A DNA stretch of 8,325 bases from Bacteroidales bacterium (GTDB lineage Bacteria > Bacteroidota > Bacteroidia > Bacteroidales > UBA932), in contig JAGAAU010000027.1 of assembly GCA_017615135.1 (NCBI GenBank), positions 1 to 8,325 of the forward strand. The letters are read 5' to 3'. Shown in pieces: positions 1 through 5,983 of the stretch. A program made the translations under genes and the position numbers. Within the stretch, counting starts at the first letter, position 1; every line of letters starts with the position of its first letter. The notes beneath the pieces were generated by a model. That model did not search any database. It was not told where the DNA came from and saw only the letters and a list, made by a program, of their open reading frames with translations.

Positions 1-447
1 GCGGACGGTGGTCCTGATGAAGTCCAGCGCGTCGTAGCGGGTGGCTCCTGGAATCATTGCCGTAACTATCAGCGACGACATGCGCTCGCCGAAGCTGACT
101 ATCTCGCATCTGGTCCTTTCCGGCAGCACGCGCAGGCTGAAAACTCCTTCCAGCAGGGTGCGGAGCTGTTCAAGAAGGCCGTCCACGGCGCCGATGAGCC
201 CTTCTTCCGCTCCGGTGCATTCGTTTATGATGTTGTGATGGCGCAGCCTGATTGCGGCGTATATGTCGCGGAAGGATTCATCTCCCTTGGCGGCCCTGCA
301 GGATGCGTCCAGGAGCTGGTCTGTTATTCCGCCGAGCGCGGAAGCCACCACTATAACCCCTTCCTTGTGTGATTCAATTATGTTTTTTACGTTTCTCAGC
401 GGCTCCGGACTACCTACCGAACTGCCTCCGAATTTCAGTACGTTCAT
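1..447 (-). CDS. thrA: Aspartokinase, N-terminal fragment (probably bifunctional aspartokinase/homoserine dehydrogenase)
   Basis: Aspartokinase phosphorylates aspartate, the first committed step towards threonine, methionine and lysine. The visible 149 codons start MNVLKFGGSSVGSPEP, the KFGGSSVG nucleotide-binding motif of the amino-acid kinase fold. They continue through ASALGGITDQLL (residues about 35-46) and SFGERMSS (about 118-125), the last being a substrate-site motif of the family. The RHHNII and GVFSLRVLPERT stretches resemble the aspartokinase half of Bacteroidales ThrA more than a monofunctional LysC. This is from memory of the family; the regulatory ACT domains and any homoserine dehydrogenase domain lie beyond the left edge, so thrA is a best guess rather than a proven assignment. 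The start is the only ATG that places KFGG at the N-terminus. The gene lies 68 bp downstream of proA on the same strand, with a possible promoter of its own in the gap. No obvious Shine-Dalgarno precedes it. Confidence 0.88.
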   Translation of the reverse strand, partial: MNVLKFGGSSVGSPEPLRNVKNIIESHKEGVIVVASALGGITDQLLDASCRAAKGDESFRDIYAAIRLRHHNIINECTGAEEGLIGAVDGLLEQLRTLLEGVFSLRVLPERTRCEIVSFGERMSSLIVTAMIPGATRYDALDFIRTTVR

Positions 448-467
448 ACGATGAGTAAATAATCCTT

Positions 468-499
468 CAAATATGAAGAATTATTCTGACAATTCCAAG
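468..499 (-). promoter_or_regulatory. Possible Bacteroidota-type promoter for the aspartokinase gene
   Basis: Read on the minus strand, CTTG (496-499) is followed after 20 nt by CATATTTG (468-475). This is one base off the Bacteroidota -7 consensus TAnnTTTG and one off the -33 TTTG, at normal spacing. The box ends 20 nt before the aspartokinase ATG. It would allow transcription separately from the proline operon, although read-through from proA is equally possible because no clear terminator separates them. The core is nearly the same as that in front of ilvD. Confidence 0.4.
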
Positions 500-515
500 G
501 AGAATTTGATAGTCT

Positions 516-1745
516 TTACGGTCGGGTTTGGCCGTTGCCGGTGATGAGCCATTTGTAGGAGGTGATTTCCTCCAGACCCATAGGTCCGCGCGCTCCGAGC
601 TTCTGGGTACTGATGCCGATTTCTGCGCCAAGCCCGAACTGTGCCCCGTCTGTGAAACTCGTAGGAGCGTTCACATACACGCAGGCGGCATCTACGGCCT
701 GTTGGAAGAGGGCTGCGTTGCCTGCATTTTCGGTGACGATGGCCTCGCTGTGGCCGGAGCCGTAGCGGGCGATGTGGCCGAGGGCTTCGTCTATGCTGTC
801 AACGGTCTTTACCGCCATCTTGTAATCCATGAACTCGGTGCCGAAACTATGTTCGTCGGCGTGCTCCAGCAGGCTGTGGTGGCCTTCCAGCGCGGCGTAG
901 GACCGTTCATCCGCGCAGAGGGTAACCTGCGGCATCCCGGAAATCAGCGCAGGCAGGTCCGCAAGGCGCGATGAGTGGATTATCAGGCAGTCCAAGGCAT
1001 TGCAGACGCTCACCCTGCGGGTTTTGGCGTTAGTTACGATGCGACGGCCCTTCTCCAGGTCTCCGGAGGCGTCGAAATAGGTGTTTACCACTCCGGCGCC
1101 GGTCTCGATGCAGGGGACTTTCGCATTGTCGCGCACAAAATCTATGAGTTTGCGGCCGCCTCGGGGAATTACAAGGTCTATGTAGCCTGTTGCCTCGAGC
1201 AGTTCCCTTGTGGATTCATGGCCGGCGGGCAGCAGGTTTACGGCATTGGCGTCCAGCCCGCGGCGCTGCAGGACTTCCTTGATGAGGGCAGTTGCGGCGC
1301 TGTTCGATGCCTGGGCGTCGCTACCGCCCTTGAGGACGCAGGCGTTGCCGCTCTTGAAGCAGAGGGAAAAGACATCGAAAGTTACGTTAGGACGGGCTTC
1401 GTAGATTATGCCGATAACCCCGAAAGGGACGCTTATCTTCCTTAAATGTAGCCCGTTGGGAAGAGTCCTTTCCAGAAGGATGCGCCCTAGCGGAGAGGGG
1501 AGACCGGCTACGTTGCGCATGTCGGCTGCGATGCCTTCCAGCCGCTCTTTGCTGAGTTTCAGACGGTCGTATAGCGGGTTGGACGGATCCATCCGCGCCA
1601 GGTCTTCACCGTTCGCGGCGAGCAGTTTTTCCGCGCCGGCTTCCACTGAGTCTGCCAGGTCAATCAGAAGGGCATTGCGTTCTTCGTCCGTAACGGCAGC
1701 TATGCTGCGTGCTGCAAGCACAGCATTTTGGAATATGGGATTCAT
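516..1745 (-). CDS. proA: Glutamate-5-semialdehyde dehydrogenase (gamma-glutamyl phosphate reductase)
   Basis: Second enzyme of proline synthesis: NADPH-dependent reduction of gamma-glutamyl phosphate to glutamate-5-semialdehyde, in the cytoplasm. The 409-residue product is close to full length for the family. Visible hallmarks are YEARPNVT (115-122), [11 protein letters not shown] (131-141), IPRGGRKLI (193-201), the catalytic-cysteine stretch [15 protein letters not shown] with Cys248, and the C-terminal signature [21 protein letters not shown] (370-390). The family's usual VNASTRFTDG appears here as [10 protein letters not shown] (358-367). The start codon overlaps the proB stop as ATGA, which fixes the start and implies translational coupling. 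ProA usually acts with ProB to channel the unstable acyl phosphate, and the overlap fits a complex made in matched amounts. It is the last gene of the proC-proB-proA block. Confidence 0.98.
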   Translation of the reverse strand: MNPIFQNAVLAARSIAAVTDEERNALLIDLADSVEAGAEKLLAANGEDLARMDPSNPLYDRLKLSKERLEGIAADMRNVAGLPSPLGRILLERTLPNGLHLRKISVPFGVIGIIYEARPNVTFDVFSLCFKSGNACVLKGGSDAQASNSAATALIKEVLQRRGLDANAVNLLPAGHESTRELLEATGYIDLVIPRGGRKLIDFVRDNAKVPCIETGAGVVNTYFDASGDLEKGRRIVTNAKTRRVSVCNALDCLIIHSSRLADLPALISGMPQVTLCADERSYAALEGHHSLLEHADEHSFGTEFMDYKMAVKTVDSIDEALGHIARYGSGHSEAIVTENAGNAALFQQAVDAACVYVNAPTSFTDGAQFGLGAEIGISTQKLGARGPMGLEEITSYKWLITGNGQTRP

Positions 1746-2515
1746 TTTTTCGTGGGGATGAATTCGGTGTGGACAGCTTCCTGCGGATTTGTGGCCAGGC
1801 TGACGAGTATACCGTCGCGGCGTCCGTTCGCCAGAATCACCCTTACTCCTGATCCGGCGAGTTGTTTTGCCACTTTATATTTGGTTTGCATACCGCCCCG
1901 CCCGGCACTGCTGCGCTTTGCCCCGATGCAGGAACTGAGGTCGTCTTCCGGCTCGATCCGAGCCACTACGCGGCTCTCCGGATCTGCCGGGTCTCCGTCG
2001 TACAGGCCGTCTATGTTGCTGAGTATCACGAGGGTATCTGCGCCCATCATGGTTGCTACCAGGCCGGAAAGTTCGTCGTTGTCGGTGAACATAAGTTCAG
2101 TGATGCTCACCGCGTCGTTCTCGTTCACTATGGGCAGCACCCCGCTCTCAAGCATACCTTCCATGCAGCCGCGCTGATTGTCGTATTCCTCACCGCCTTC
2201 GAAGTTCTTCTTCATGGTGAGAATCTGGCCCACGGCTATGCCGTAATCGGCAAAGAGCCTGTAGTACTGGTCCATGAGCCGGACCTGGCCCACCGCGGCG
2301 TACAGCTGCCGCTGCTGGACTTCGTCCAGGGCGGGAGCAGCCTTGGTCAGGCTCCTCCCGCACGCCACGGCGCCGCTGGTTACAAGAATAACCTCGATGC
2401 CGTTCTGCCGCAGGGCCTGAATCTGGTCTGCAAGGGAAGAAACCCGGGTAATGTCCAGGGTTCCGTTCTCCCTGGTGAGCACGTTGCTGCCCACCTTAAT
2501 TACTATTCTTTTCAT
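1742..2515 (-). CDS. proB: Glutamate 5-kinase, short form without a PUA domain
   Basis: ATP-dependent phosphorylation of glutamate to gamma-glutamyl phosphate, first and normally feedback-controlled step of proline synthesis. The 257-residue product is an amino-acid kinase domain: IKVGSNVL (6-13), [10 protein letters not shown] (44-53), [10 protein letters not shown] (128-137), [12 protein letters not shown] (143-154) and the ATP-site stretch [13 protein letters not shown] (206-218). It stops right after the kinase fold, at about 257 residues against roughly 360-370 for the E. coli type, so the C-terminal RNA-binding-like PUA domain is missing. The reading frame stays open upstream to 2686, but that extension is arginine-rich antisense of proC. 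The ATG at 2515 gives the canonical [10 protein letters not shown] and overlaps the proC stop as ATGA, so it is taken as the start. The stop in turn overlaps proA by 4 bp. No base damage suggests that the short end is a recent truncation. Confidence 0.97.
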   Translation of the reverse strand: MKRIVIKVGSNVLTRENGTLDITRVSSLADQIQALRQNGIEVILVTSGAVACGRSLTKAAPALDEVQQRQLYAAVGQVRLMDQYYRLFADYGIAVGQILTMKKNFEGGEEYDNQRGCMEGMLESGVLPIVNENDAVSITELMFTDNDELSGLVATMMGADTLVILSNIDGLYDGDPADPESRVVARIEPEDDLSSCIGAKRSSAGRGGMQTKYKVAKQLAGSGVRVILANGRRDGILVSLATNPQEAVHTEFIPTKK

Positions 2516-3285
2516 TTGATTCCGGCTTTGAGTCCGTTTACTACTGCGGCGCTGAAGCCGCTTTCTTCCATGGCGTTGAGCCCTTTGATGGTGAGCCCGC
2601 CGGGCGTGGTTACACGGTCGATTTCCTCCTCGGCATGAGTTCCCTTCTCGCTCAGCAGGCGGGCGGCTCCTTCTACGGTGTCGCACACGGCTTTGCAGGC
2701 GGTTGCGGGCGGAATTCCGAGCTCTACGGCACCTTCCACGGCAGCGCGTATGTAGCGCAGCGCGTAGGCTATCCCGCAGGAGGTCACGGAGGTTCCGGCA
2801 AGCATTTTCTCTGCCGGTAGGACTATTGCGCTGCCCATGTGCTCCATCAGTTTTACGACAGTTGCAGTTTCTGCTTTAGAGGCTCGTACCGGCGCAATGA
2901 TTGTGGCGCTTTTGCCGATTTCGGCGGCAGTGTTGGGGATGGCGTAAACTATGGGTATTTTACCGGGGAAAAGTTCTTCCAGTTTCTGCGCGCTTACGCC
3001 CGGGGCGAGGCAGACCAGAGTCTGCGTTTCTGCGTCCAGTTCCGCCGCAATCTGGGTGGCTATTTCATCTATCAACCAGGGCTTTACGGCAATCAGTACA
3101 AAAGTGGCGCCGCATACGGCGGCAGCGTTGTCCAGTGTCGTGTTGAAGCCCGCGGCTTCAAATTTTTCCAGGGATTTGGAATGGGCTGCGGTAAGGGTAA
3201 TGCATTCAGCCGGCACTCCGCCGCGCACCAGCCCGCGCGCCACGGCACCCCCGAGGTTTCCGGCTCCTATAAGACAGATTTTCAT
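2512..3285 (-). CDS. proC: Pyrroline-5-carboxylate reductase
   Basis: Last step of proline synthesis: NAD(P)H-dependent reduction of 1-pyrroline-5-carboxylate to proline. The 257-residue product opens with a Rossmann fingerprint, CLIGAGNLGGAVARGL (4-19). It contains the conserved AVKPW (66-70), the AIPNTAAEIGKSAT block (115-128) corresponding to the family's MPNTP motif, and the C-terminal signature RVTTPGGLTIKGLNAMEESGF (224-244). Length is near normal (about 260-280 in the family). The usual SGSGPAY active-site loop reads TSCGIAY here (168-174), a variant that may be lineage-typical. The ATG at 3285 is chosen because the Rossmann motif follows at once and a promoter-like box lies 19 nt upstream. 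As first gene of the proC-proB-proA block it carries the operon's leader, which shares 17 bp with the glnN leader. Confidence 0.97.
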   Translation of the reverse strand: MKICLIGAGNLGGAVARGLVRGGVPAECITLTAAHSKSLEKFEAAGFNTTLDNAAAVCGATFVLIAVKPWLIDEIATQIAAELDAETQTLVCLAPGVSAQKLEELFPGKIPIVYAIPNTAAEIGKSATIIAPVRASKAETATVVKLMEHMGSAIVLPAEKMLAGTSVTSCGIAYALRYIRAAVEGAVELGIPPATACKAVCDTVEGAARLLSEKGTHAEEEIDRVTTPGGLTIKGLNAMEESGFSAAVVNGLKAGIK

Positions 3286-3302
3286 GTTTCCAACAATAAC
3301 CT
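3286..3302 (-). repeat. Copy 1 of a 17-bp block shared with the glnN leader
   Basis: On the minus strand this reads AGGTTATTGTTGGAAAC and abuts the proC ATG directly. An identical copy lies on the plus strand in front of glnN at 3747-3763. Similarity extends into the upstream promoter boxes with a one-base indel. Because the genes diverge, the two copies form an inverted repeat 478 bp from end to end. The placement, just after each -7 box, suggests a conserved initially transcribed region or an operator rather than a transposon end. Confidence 0.8.
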
Positions 3303-3304
3303 TG

Positions 3305-3312
3305 CGAATTTA
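3305..3312 (-). promoter_or_regulatory. Probable -7 box of the proCBA operon promoter
   Basis: On the minus strand TAAATTCG (3305-3312) matches the Bacteroidota -7 consensus TAnnTTTG at all but one of the six fixed positions, 19 nt before the proC ATG. It aligns with the perfect box TAAATTTG in front of glnN, and both are followed within 1-2 nt by the same 17-bp block. No good TTTG lies at -33, so the promoter may be weak or need an activator. It points against the rightward box of the lipoprotein remnant only 15 bp away. Confidence 0.45.
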
Positions 3313-3327
3313 ACGAAAAAAATTGAC

Positions 3328-3334
3328 TATCTTG
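3328..3334 (+). promoter_or_regulatory. Degenerate -7 box of the lipoprotein remnant
   Basis: TATCTTG lies 6 nt before the ATG at 3341. It looks like the consensus TAnnTTTG with one T missing. The stretch around it, CTATCTTGCGCATTATGAAA, resembles the ilvD start region (CTATATTTGAAGCATTATG, then AAA), which supports a former short-leader promoter. With a base missing it may now be inactive, in line with decay of the gene behind it. No convincing -33 box was found. Confidence 0.25.
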
Positions 3335-3340
3335 CGCATT

Positions 3341-3618
3341 ATGAAAAAACTCGTCTATAGATCGTCGCTACGGCGACTGCAGTGATCGCTCTGTTCACCT
3401 CTTGTTACAACGATTCATCCATTCGGGAAGATATCAACAACCTTTATACTATCGTAGGGGAACTACAGGAAAAGGTGAACCAGGCCAACAGCAATGTTTC
3501 TGCCATGCAGGACATTGTCCAGGTGTTGGAAGGCCGCCTGTACATCACCTCGGTCACGGAAACTGCCGACGGCTGGGTTGTTGCCCTGTCTGCGACTAGG
3601 GGGCTGCCTTGGGCATAG
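3341..3618 (+). pseudogene. Frameshifted, truncated remnant of a coiled-coil lipoprotein (DUF4988 / PL29-N-like)
   Basis: The ATG at 3341 opens MKKLVY, but this frame stops at 3383-3385. One frame over, from 3361, comes IVATATAVIALFTSC, the hydrophobic core and lipobox-like end of a lipoprotein signal peptide, with the modifiable Cys at about 3403-3405. Restoring a single base near 3358-3360 joins the two halves into a complete signal peptide, so a 1-bp deletion is the simplest explanation. After the Cys comes a heptad-like coiled coil (about IREDINNLYTIVGELQ to VLEGR) and then LYITSVTETADGWVVAL, the pattern seen before the NGKDGxDG segment in many Bacteroidota surface lipoproteins. The frame then ends at 3616-3618 after an unrelated tail (SATRGLPWA). 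The following 156 bp hold no intact gene; short pieces such as LGIA and SADAWRI in other frames may be further debris. The function of the parent protein is unknown. An intact GTG-start ORF from 3382 would lack the start of the signal peptide and is judged unlikely. Confidence 0.65.
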
Positions 3619-3714
3619 CGCCAGCGCTGATGCTTGGCGTATAGTGCGGAGGACCGGCTGGATTACGGAGTTGTATGTTGTTCCCGGGAATCTGGTAACG
3701 CAGATATACATTTT

Positions 3715-3745
3715 TTTGATTATTCCGGAACATTGAGTAAATTTG
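3715..3745 (+). promoter_or_regulatory. Bacteroidota-type promoter of glnN
   Basis: TTTG (3715-3718), a 19-nt spacer and TAAATTTG (3738-3745) match the Bacteroidota -33/-7 consensus at every fixed position. The -7 box ends 29 nt before the glnN ATG, giving a leader of roughly 20-odd nt. The first transcribed bases would be those of the 17-bp block also found in front of proC. This is the clearest promoter in the window. Confidence 0.7.
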
Positions 3746-3746
3746 T

Positions 3747-3763
3747 AGGTTATTGTTGGAAAC
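3747..3763 (+). repeat. Copy 2 of the 17-bp block, in the glnN leader
   Basis: AGGTTATTGTTGGAAAC begins one base after the glnN -7 box and ends 11 nt before the ATG. It is identical to the block preceding proC on the other strand (3286-3302). It lies at or just downstream of the expected transcription start, where a repressor could bind or where the mRNA 5' end could be recognised. Confidence 0.8.
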
Positions 3764-3774
3764 TTAAGTAGTAT

Positions 3775-5961
3775 ATGGGTAATCTCAGGTTTGACGTAGT
3801 CCAGGATGCCTTTAAGAAAAAGGTGTTGGATGTTACGGCTCCGGCTATGAGGCCGTCGGAGTACTTCGGCGAACTGGTGTTCAACCGCGACAAGATGCGC
3901 AGGTACCTGGATGCCAAGGTTTTCGATGCGCTCGTGGACTGTATCGACAACGGGTGCCCGCTAGACCTTTCAACTGCCGACAAAGTTGCGGAAGGAATGA
4001 AGGTATGGGCGCTGGAGCACGGCGTAACCCATATTACCCACTGGTTCCAGCCTCTCACTGAAGTTACCGCTGAAAAGCACGATTCCCTGATGGAATACGA
4101 CCGTAAAGGCGGCATGATAGAATCTTTCAACGGTAAATCGCTCATTCAGCAGGAGCCGGACGCATCGTCGTTCCCCAACGGAGGAATCCGTGCCACTTTC
4201 GAGGCGCGCGGCTACACTGCCTGGGACCCTACGTCGCCCGTATTCATACAGGACGACACTCTCTGCATACCCACGGTTTTCATCTCCTATACCGGAGAGG
4301 CGCTGGACTATAAAACCCCGCTTAAAAAGGCCCTGAAGGCAGTTTCCGATGCGGCCCTGCCGATTTGTCAGCTCTTTGACCCGGCAGTGTCCAAGGTGCA
4401 CTCTTATCTGGGCTGGGAGCAGGAGTATTTCCTGGTAGATGAAGACCTTTACGCTGCAAGGCCGGATCTGATAATGACCGGGCGTACCCTGATGGGCCAT
4501 GCCTCGTCTAAGGACCAGCAGCTTGGCGACCATTATTTCGCTGCCATCCCCAGCCGTGTGGCGGCGTTTATGAAAGATCTGGAATTCGAAGGATATAAAC
4601 TTGGGATTCCTCTGAAAACCAGGCACAACGAAGTAGCTCCCAACCAGTTTGAACTGGCCCCCATTTTCGGCGAATGCAACCTTTCCAACGACCAGAACCA
4701 GATGATAATGAACATCATGAATACGGTCGCCCGGAAGCATGGCTTCGTGGTGCTTCTGCATGAGAAACCTTTCGACGGTATCAACGGTTCAGGCAAGCAC
4801 AACAACTGGTCTCTGGGCACCGATACCGGCACTATGCTTCTGGCTCCCGGCAAAGATGCCAGGGGGAACCTGCAGTTCGTTACTTTCTTCGTAAACGTAC
4901 TGGCGGCGGTGCAGAAGCATAACTCCATTCTGAAAGCAAGCATCGCCAGCGCCACCAACGCCCACCGTCTGGGGGCAAACGAGGCGCCGCCGGCAATAGT
5001 TTCCGCATTCCTTGGCCGCACAATGACCGAAGTGCTGCATAAACTCCTGGAACTGCCCTCGGGCACCCCGATAGAGATAGCGGGCAAAAAGGAAACATCG
5101 GTCGGGCTTGTGGAGATTCCGGAAATCTTCCTCGACAACACAGACCGTAACCGTACTTCGCCGTTCGCTTTTACCGGTAACCGCTTCGAATTCCGCGCGG
5201 TAGGCTCGTCCGCCAACTGTGCCGGAGCCATGACCACTCTGAGCGGAGCCGTTGCCGAGCAGCTGATTGCTTTCAGGAAAGAACTCGACAAAGAACTGGA
5301 TGCCGGAAAACCGCTTGAGGTGGCAATCATGGATGTGCTCAAGCCCATAATCCGTTCGGTAATAGATGTTGTATGCTTTGAAGGGAACGGCTATTCGGAG
5401 GAATGGAAGAAGGAGGCGGCGCGGCGCGGACTGGACACTGAAACCAGCGTGCCGGAGATGATAAAGGCCTTTTCTACAAAGACTTCCGTGGAAATGTTCA
5501 CTTCCCTCGGCATCTTCTCCGTCAAGGAGCTGGAGGCCCGCAACGACGTCAAGTGGGAGATGTATTCCAAGAAGATTCAGATCGAAGCCCGCGTGATGGG
5601 GCGTATGGCGATAAATCACGTTATCCCGGCCGCACTTTCATACCAGAACAAACTGCTGGAAAACGTAACCATGATGAAGGAGACATTCCCGGAGTCATAC
5701 CTTGAAAAAGCAGCCGTGCCGCTTGAATTTATCGACCTGATCTCCAGCCTGATAAGCGATATCCGCAGAAAGGTGGACGCGATGGTGGAAGCCCGCCGGA
5801 AAGCCAATACCCTGGAAAGTGAATATGAGAAAGCGAAAGCCTATCATGCCATTGCCGAGAGCCTGCTTGCTATCCGCCAGCCCATAGACAAGCTGGAAGA
5901 GATAGTGGACAACGACCTCTGGCCGCTTCCCAAATACAGAGAAATCCTGTTTATAAATTAA
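3775..5961 (+). CDS. glnN: Glutamine synthetase type III
   Basis: ATP-dependent synthesis of glutamine from glutamate and ammonia, the entry point of ammonia assimilation. The 728-residue product matches the size of the Bacteroides GlnN family (about 730), far longer than type I or II enzymes (about 350-470). Visible motifs are MRPSEYFGELVFNRDKM (25-41), typical of the type III N-terminal region; GWEQEYFL (213-220) with metal-ligand candidates Glu215 and Glu217; HNEVAPNQFELAPIFGE (284-300) with Glu286 and Glu293; NGSGKHNNWSLGT (337-349) with His342; and NRTSPFAFTGNRFEFRAVGSS (459-479) with the Arg/Glu cluster that binds ATP and glutamate. The C-terminal part is helical and charged and ends PLPKYREILFIN. 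The ATG at 3775 follows a consensus promoter. Type III enzymes form dodecamers and are generally not controlled by the adenylylation known for type I; regulation here is likely transcriptional. The downstream ilvD starts 22 bp after the stop. Confidence 0.98.
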   Translation: MGNLRFDVVQDAFKKKVLDVTAPAMRPSEYFGELVFNRDKMRRYLDAKVFDALVDCIDNGCPLDLSTADKVAEGMKVWALEHGVTHITHWFQPLTEVTAEKHDSLMEYDRKGGMIESFNGKSLIQQEPDASSFPNGGIRATFEARGYTAWDPTSPVFIQDDTLCIPTVFISYTGEALDYKTPLKKALKAVSDAALPICQLFDPAVSKVHSYLGWEQEYFLVDEDLYAARPDLIMTGRTLMGHASSKDQQLGDHYFAAIPSRVAAFMKDLEFEGYKLGIPLKTRHNEVAPNQFELAPIFGECNLSNDQNQMIMNIMNTVARKHGFVVLLHEKPFDGINGSGKHNNWSLGTDTGTMLLAPGKDARGNLQFVTFFVNVLAAVQKHNSILKASIASATNAHRLGANEAPPAIVSAFLGRTMTEVLHKLLELPSGTPIEIAGKKETSVGLVEIPEIFLDNTDRNRTSPFAFTGNRFEFRAVGSSANCAGAMTTLSGAVAEQLIAFRKELDKELDAGKPLEVAIMDVLKPIIRSVIDVVCFEGNGYSEEWKKEAARRGLDTETSVPEMIKAFSTKTSVEMFTSLGIFSVKELEARNDVKWEMYSKKIQIEARVMGRMAINHVIPAALSYQNKLLENVTMMKETFPESYLEKAAVPLEFIDLISSLISDIRRKVDAMVEARRKANTLESEYEKAKAYHAIAESLLAIRQPIDKLEEIVDNDLWPLPKYREILFIN

Positions 5962-5968
5962 AATTTGC

Positions 5969-5976
5969 TATATTTG
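5969..5976 (+). promoter_or_regulatory. Probable ilvD promoter -7 box, giving a leaderless or near-leaderless mRNA
   Basis: TATATTTG matches the Bacteroidota -7 consensus at every fixed position and ends only 7 nt before the ilvD ATG. The -33 position, 19 nt upstream, reads CCTG (a half match to TTTG) and lies within the last codons of glnN. With transcription starting about 5-8 nt after the box, the mRNA would begin at or within a few bases of the ATG. That leaves no room for a leader-peptide attenuator or T-box-like control. Confidence 0.5.
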
Positions 5977-5983
5977 AAGCATT

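Noticed and set aside
41..454. Two small plus-strand open frames at the left edge
   Set aside because: Both lie antisense to the aspartokinase N-terminus, which is supported by clear motifs.
484..506. Short palindrome AATTC-TCCTTG-GAATT in the proA-aspartokinase gap as a terminator
   Set aside because: A 5-bp AT-rich stem without a T tract is too weak, and the segment overlaps the proposed -33 box.
1862..2638. A 258-codon open frame on the plus strand opposite proB
   Set aside because: Antisense shadow of proB and the end of proC, with no family motifs. Similar shadows opposite proA (528-1445) and glnN (3970-5619) were discarded for the same reason.
2516..2686. Longer proB beginning at 2686
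   Set aside because: The added 57 residues are an arginine-rich frame inside proC. The ATG at 2515 gives the canonical kinase N-terminus and an ATGA overlap.
3619..3639. Hairpin CGCCAGC-GCTGAT-GCT(T)GGCG just after the remnant's stop, as a terminator
   Set aside because: The stem has only 7 pairs with a bulged T and is not followed by a T run. It may be chance in a decaying region.
3286..3763. A 478-bp mobile element (MITE-like) bounded by the 17-bp inverted copies
   Set aside because: No target-site duplication is visible outside the arms, each arm coincides with a promoter and leader in the correct orientation for its gene, and the interior holds a lipoprotein remnant rather than transposon sequence.
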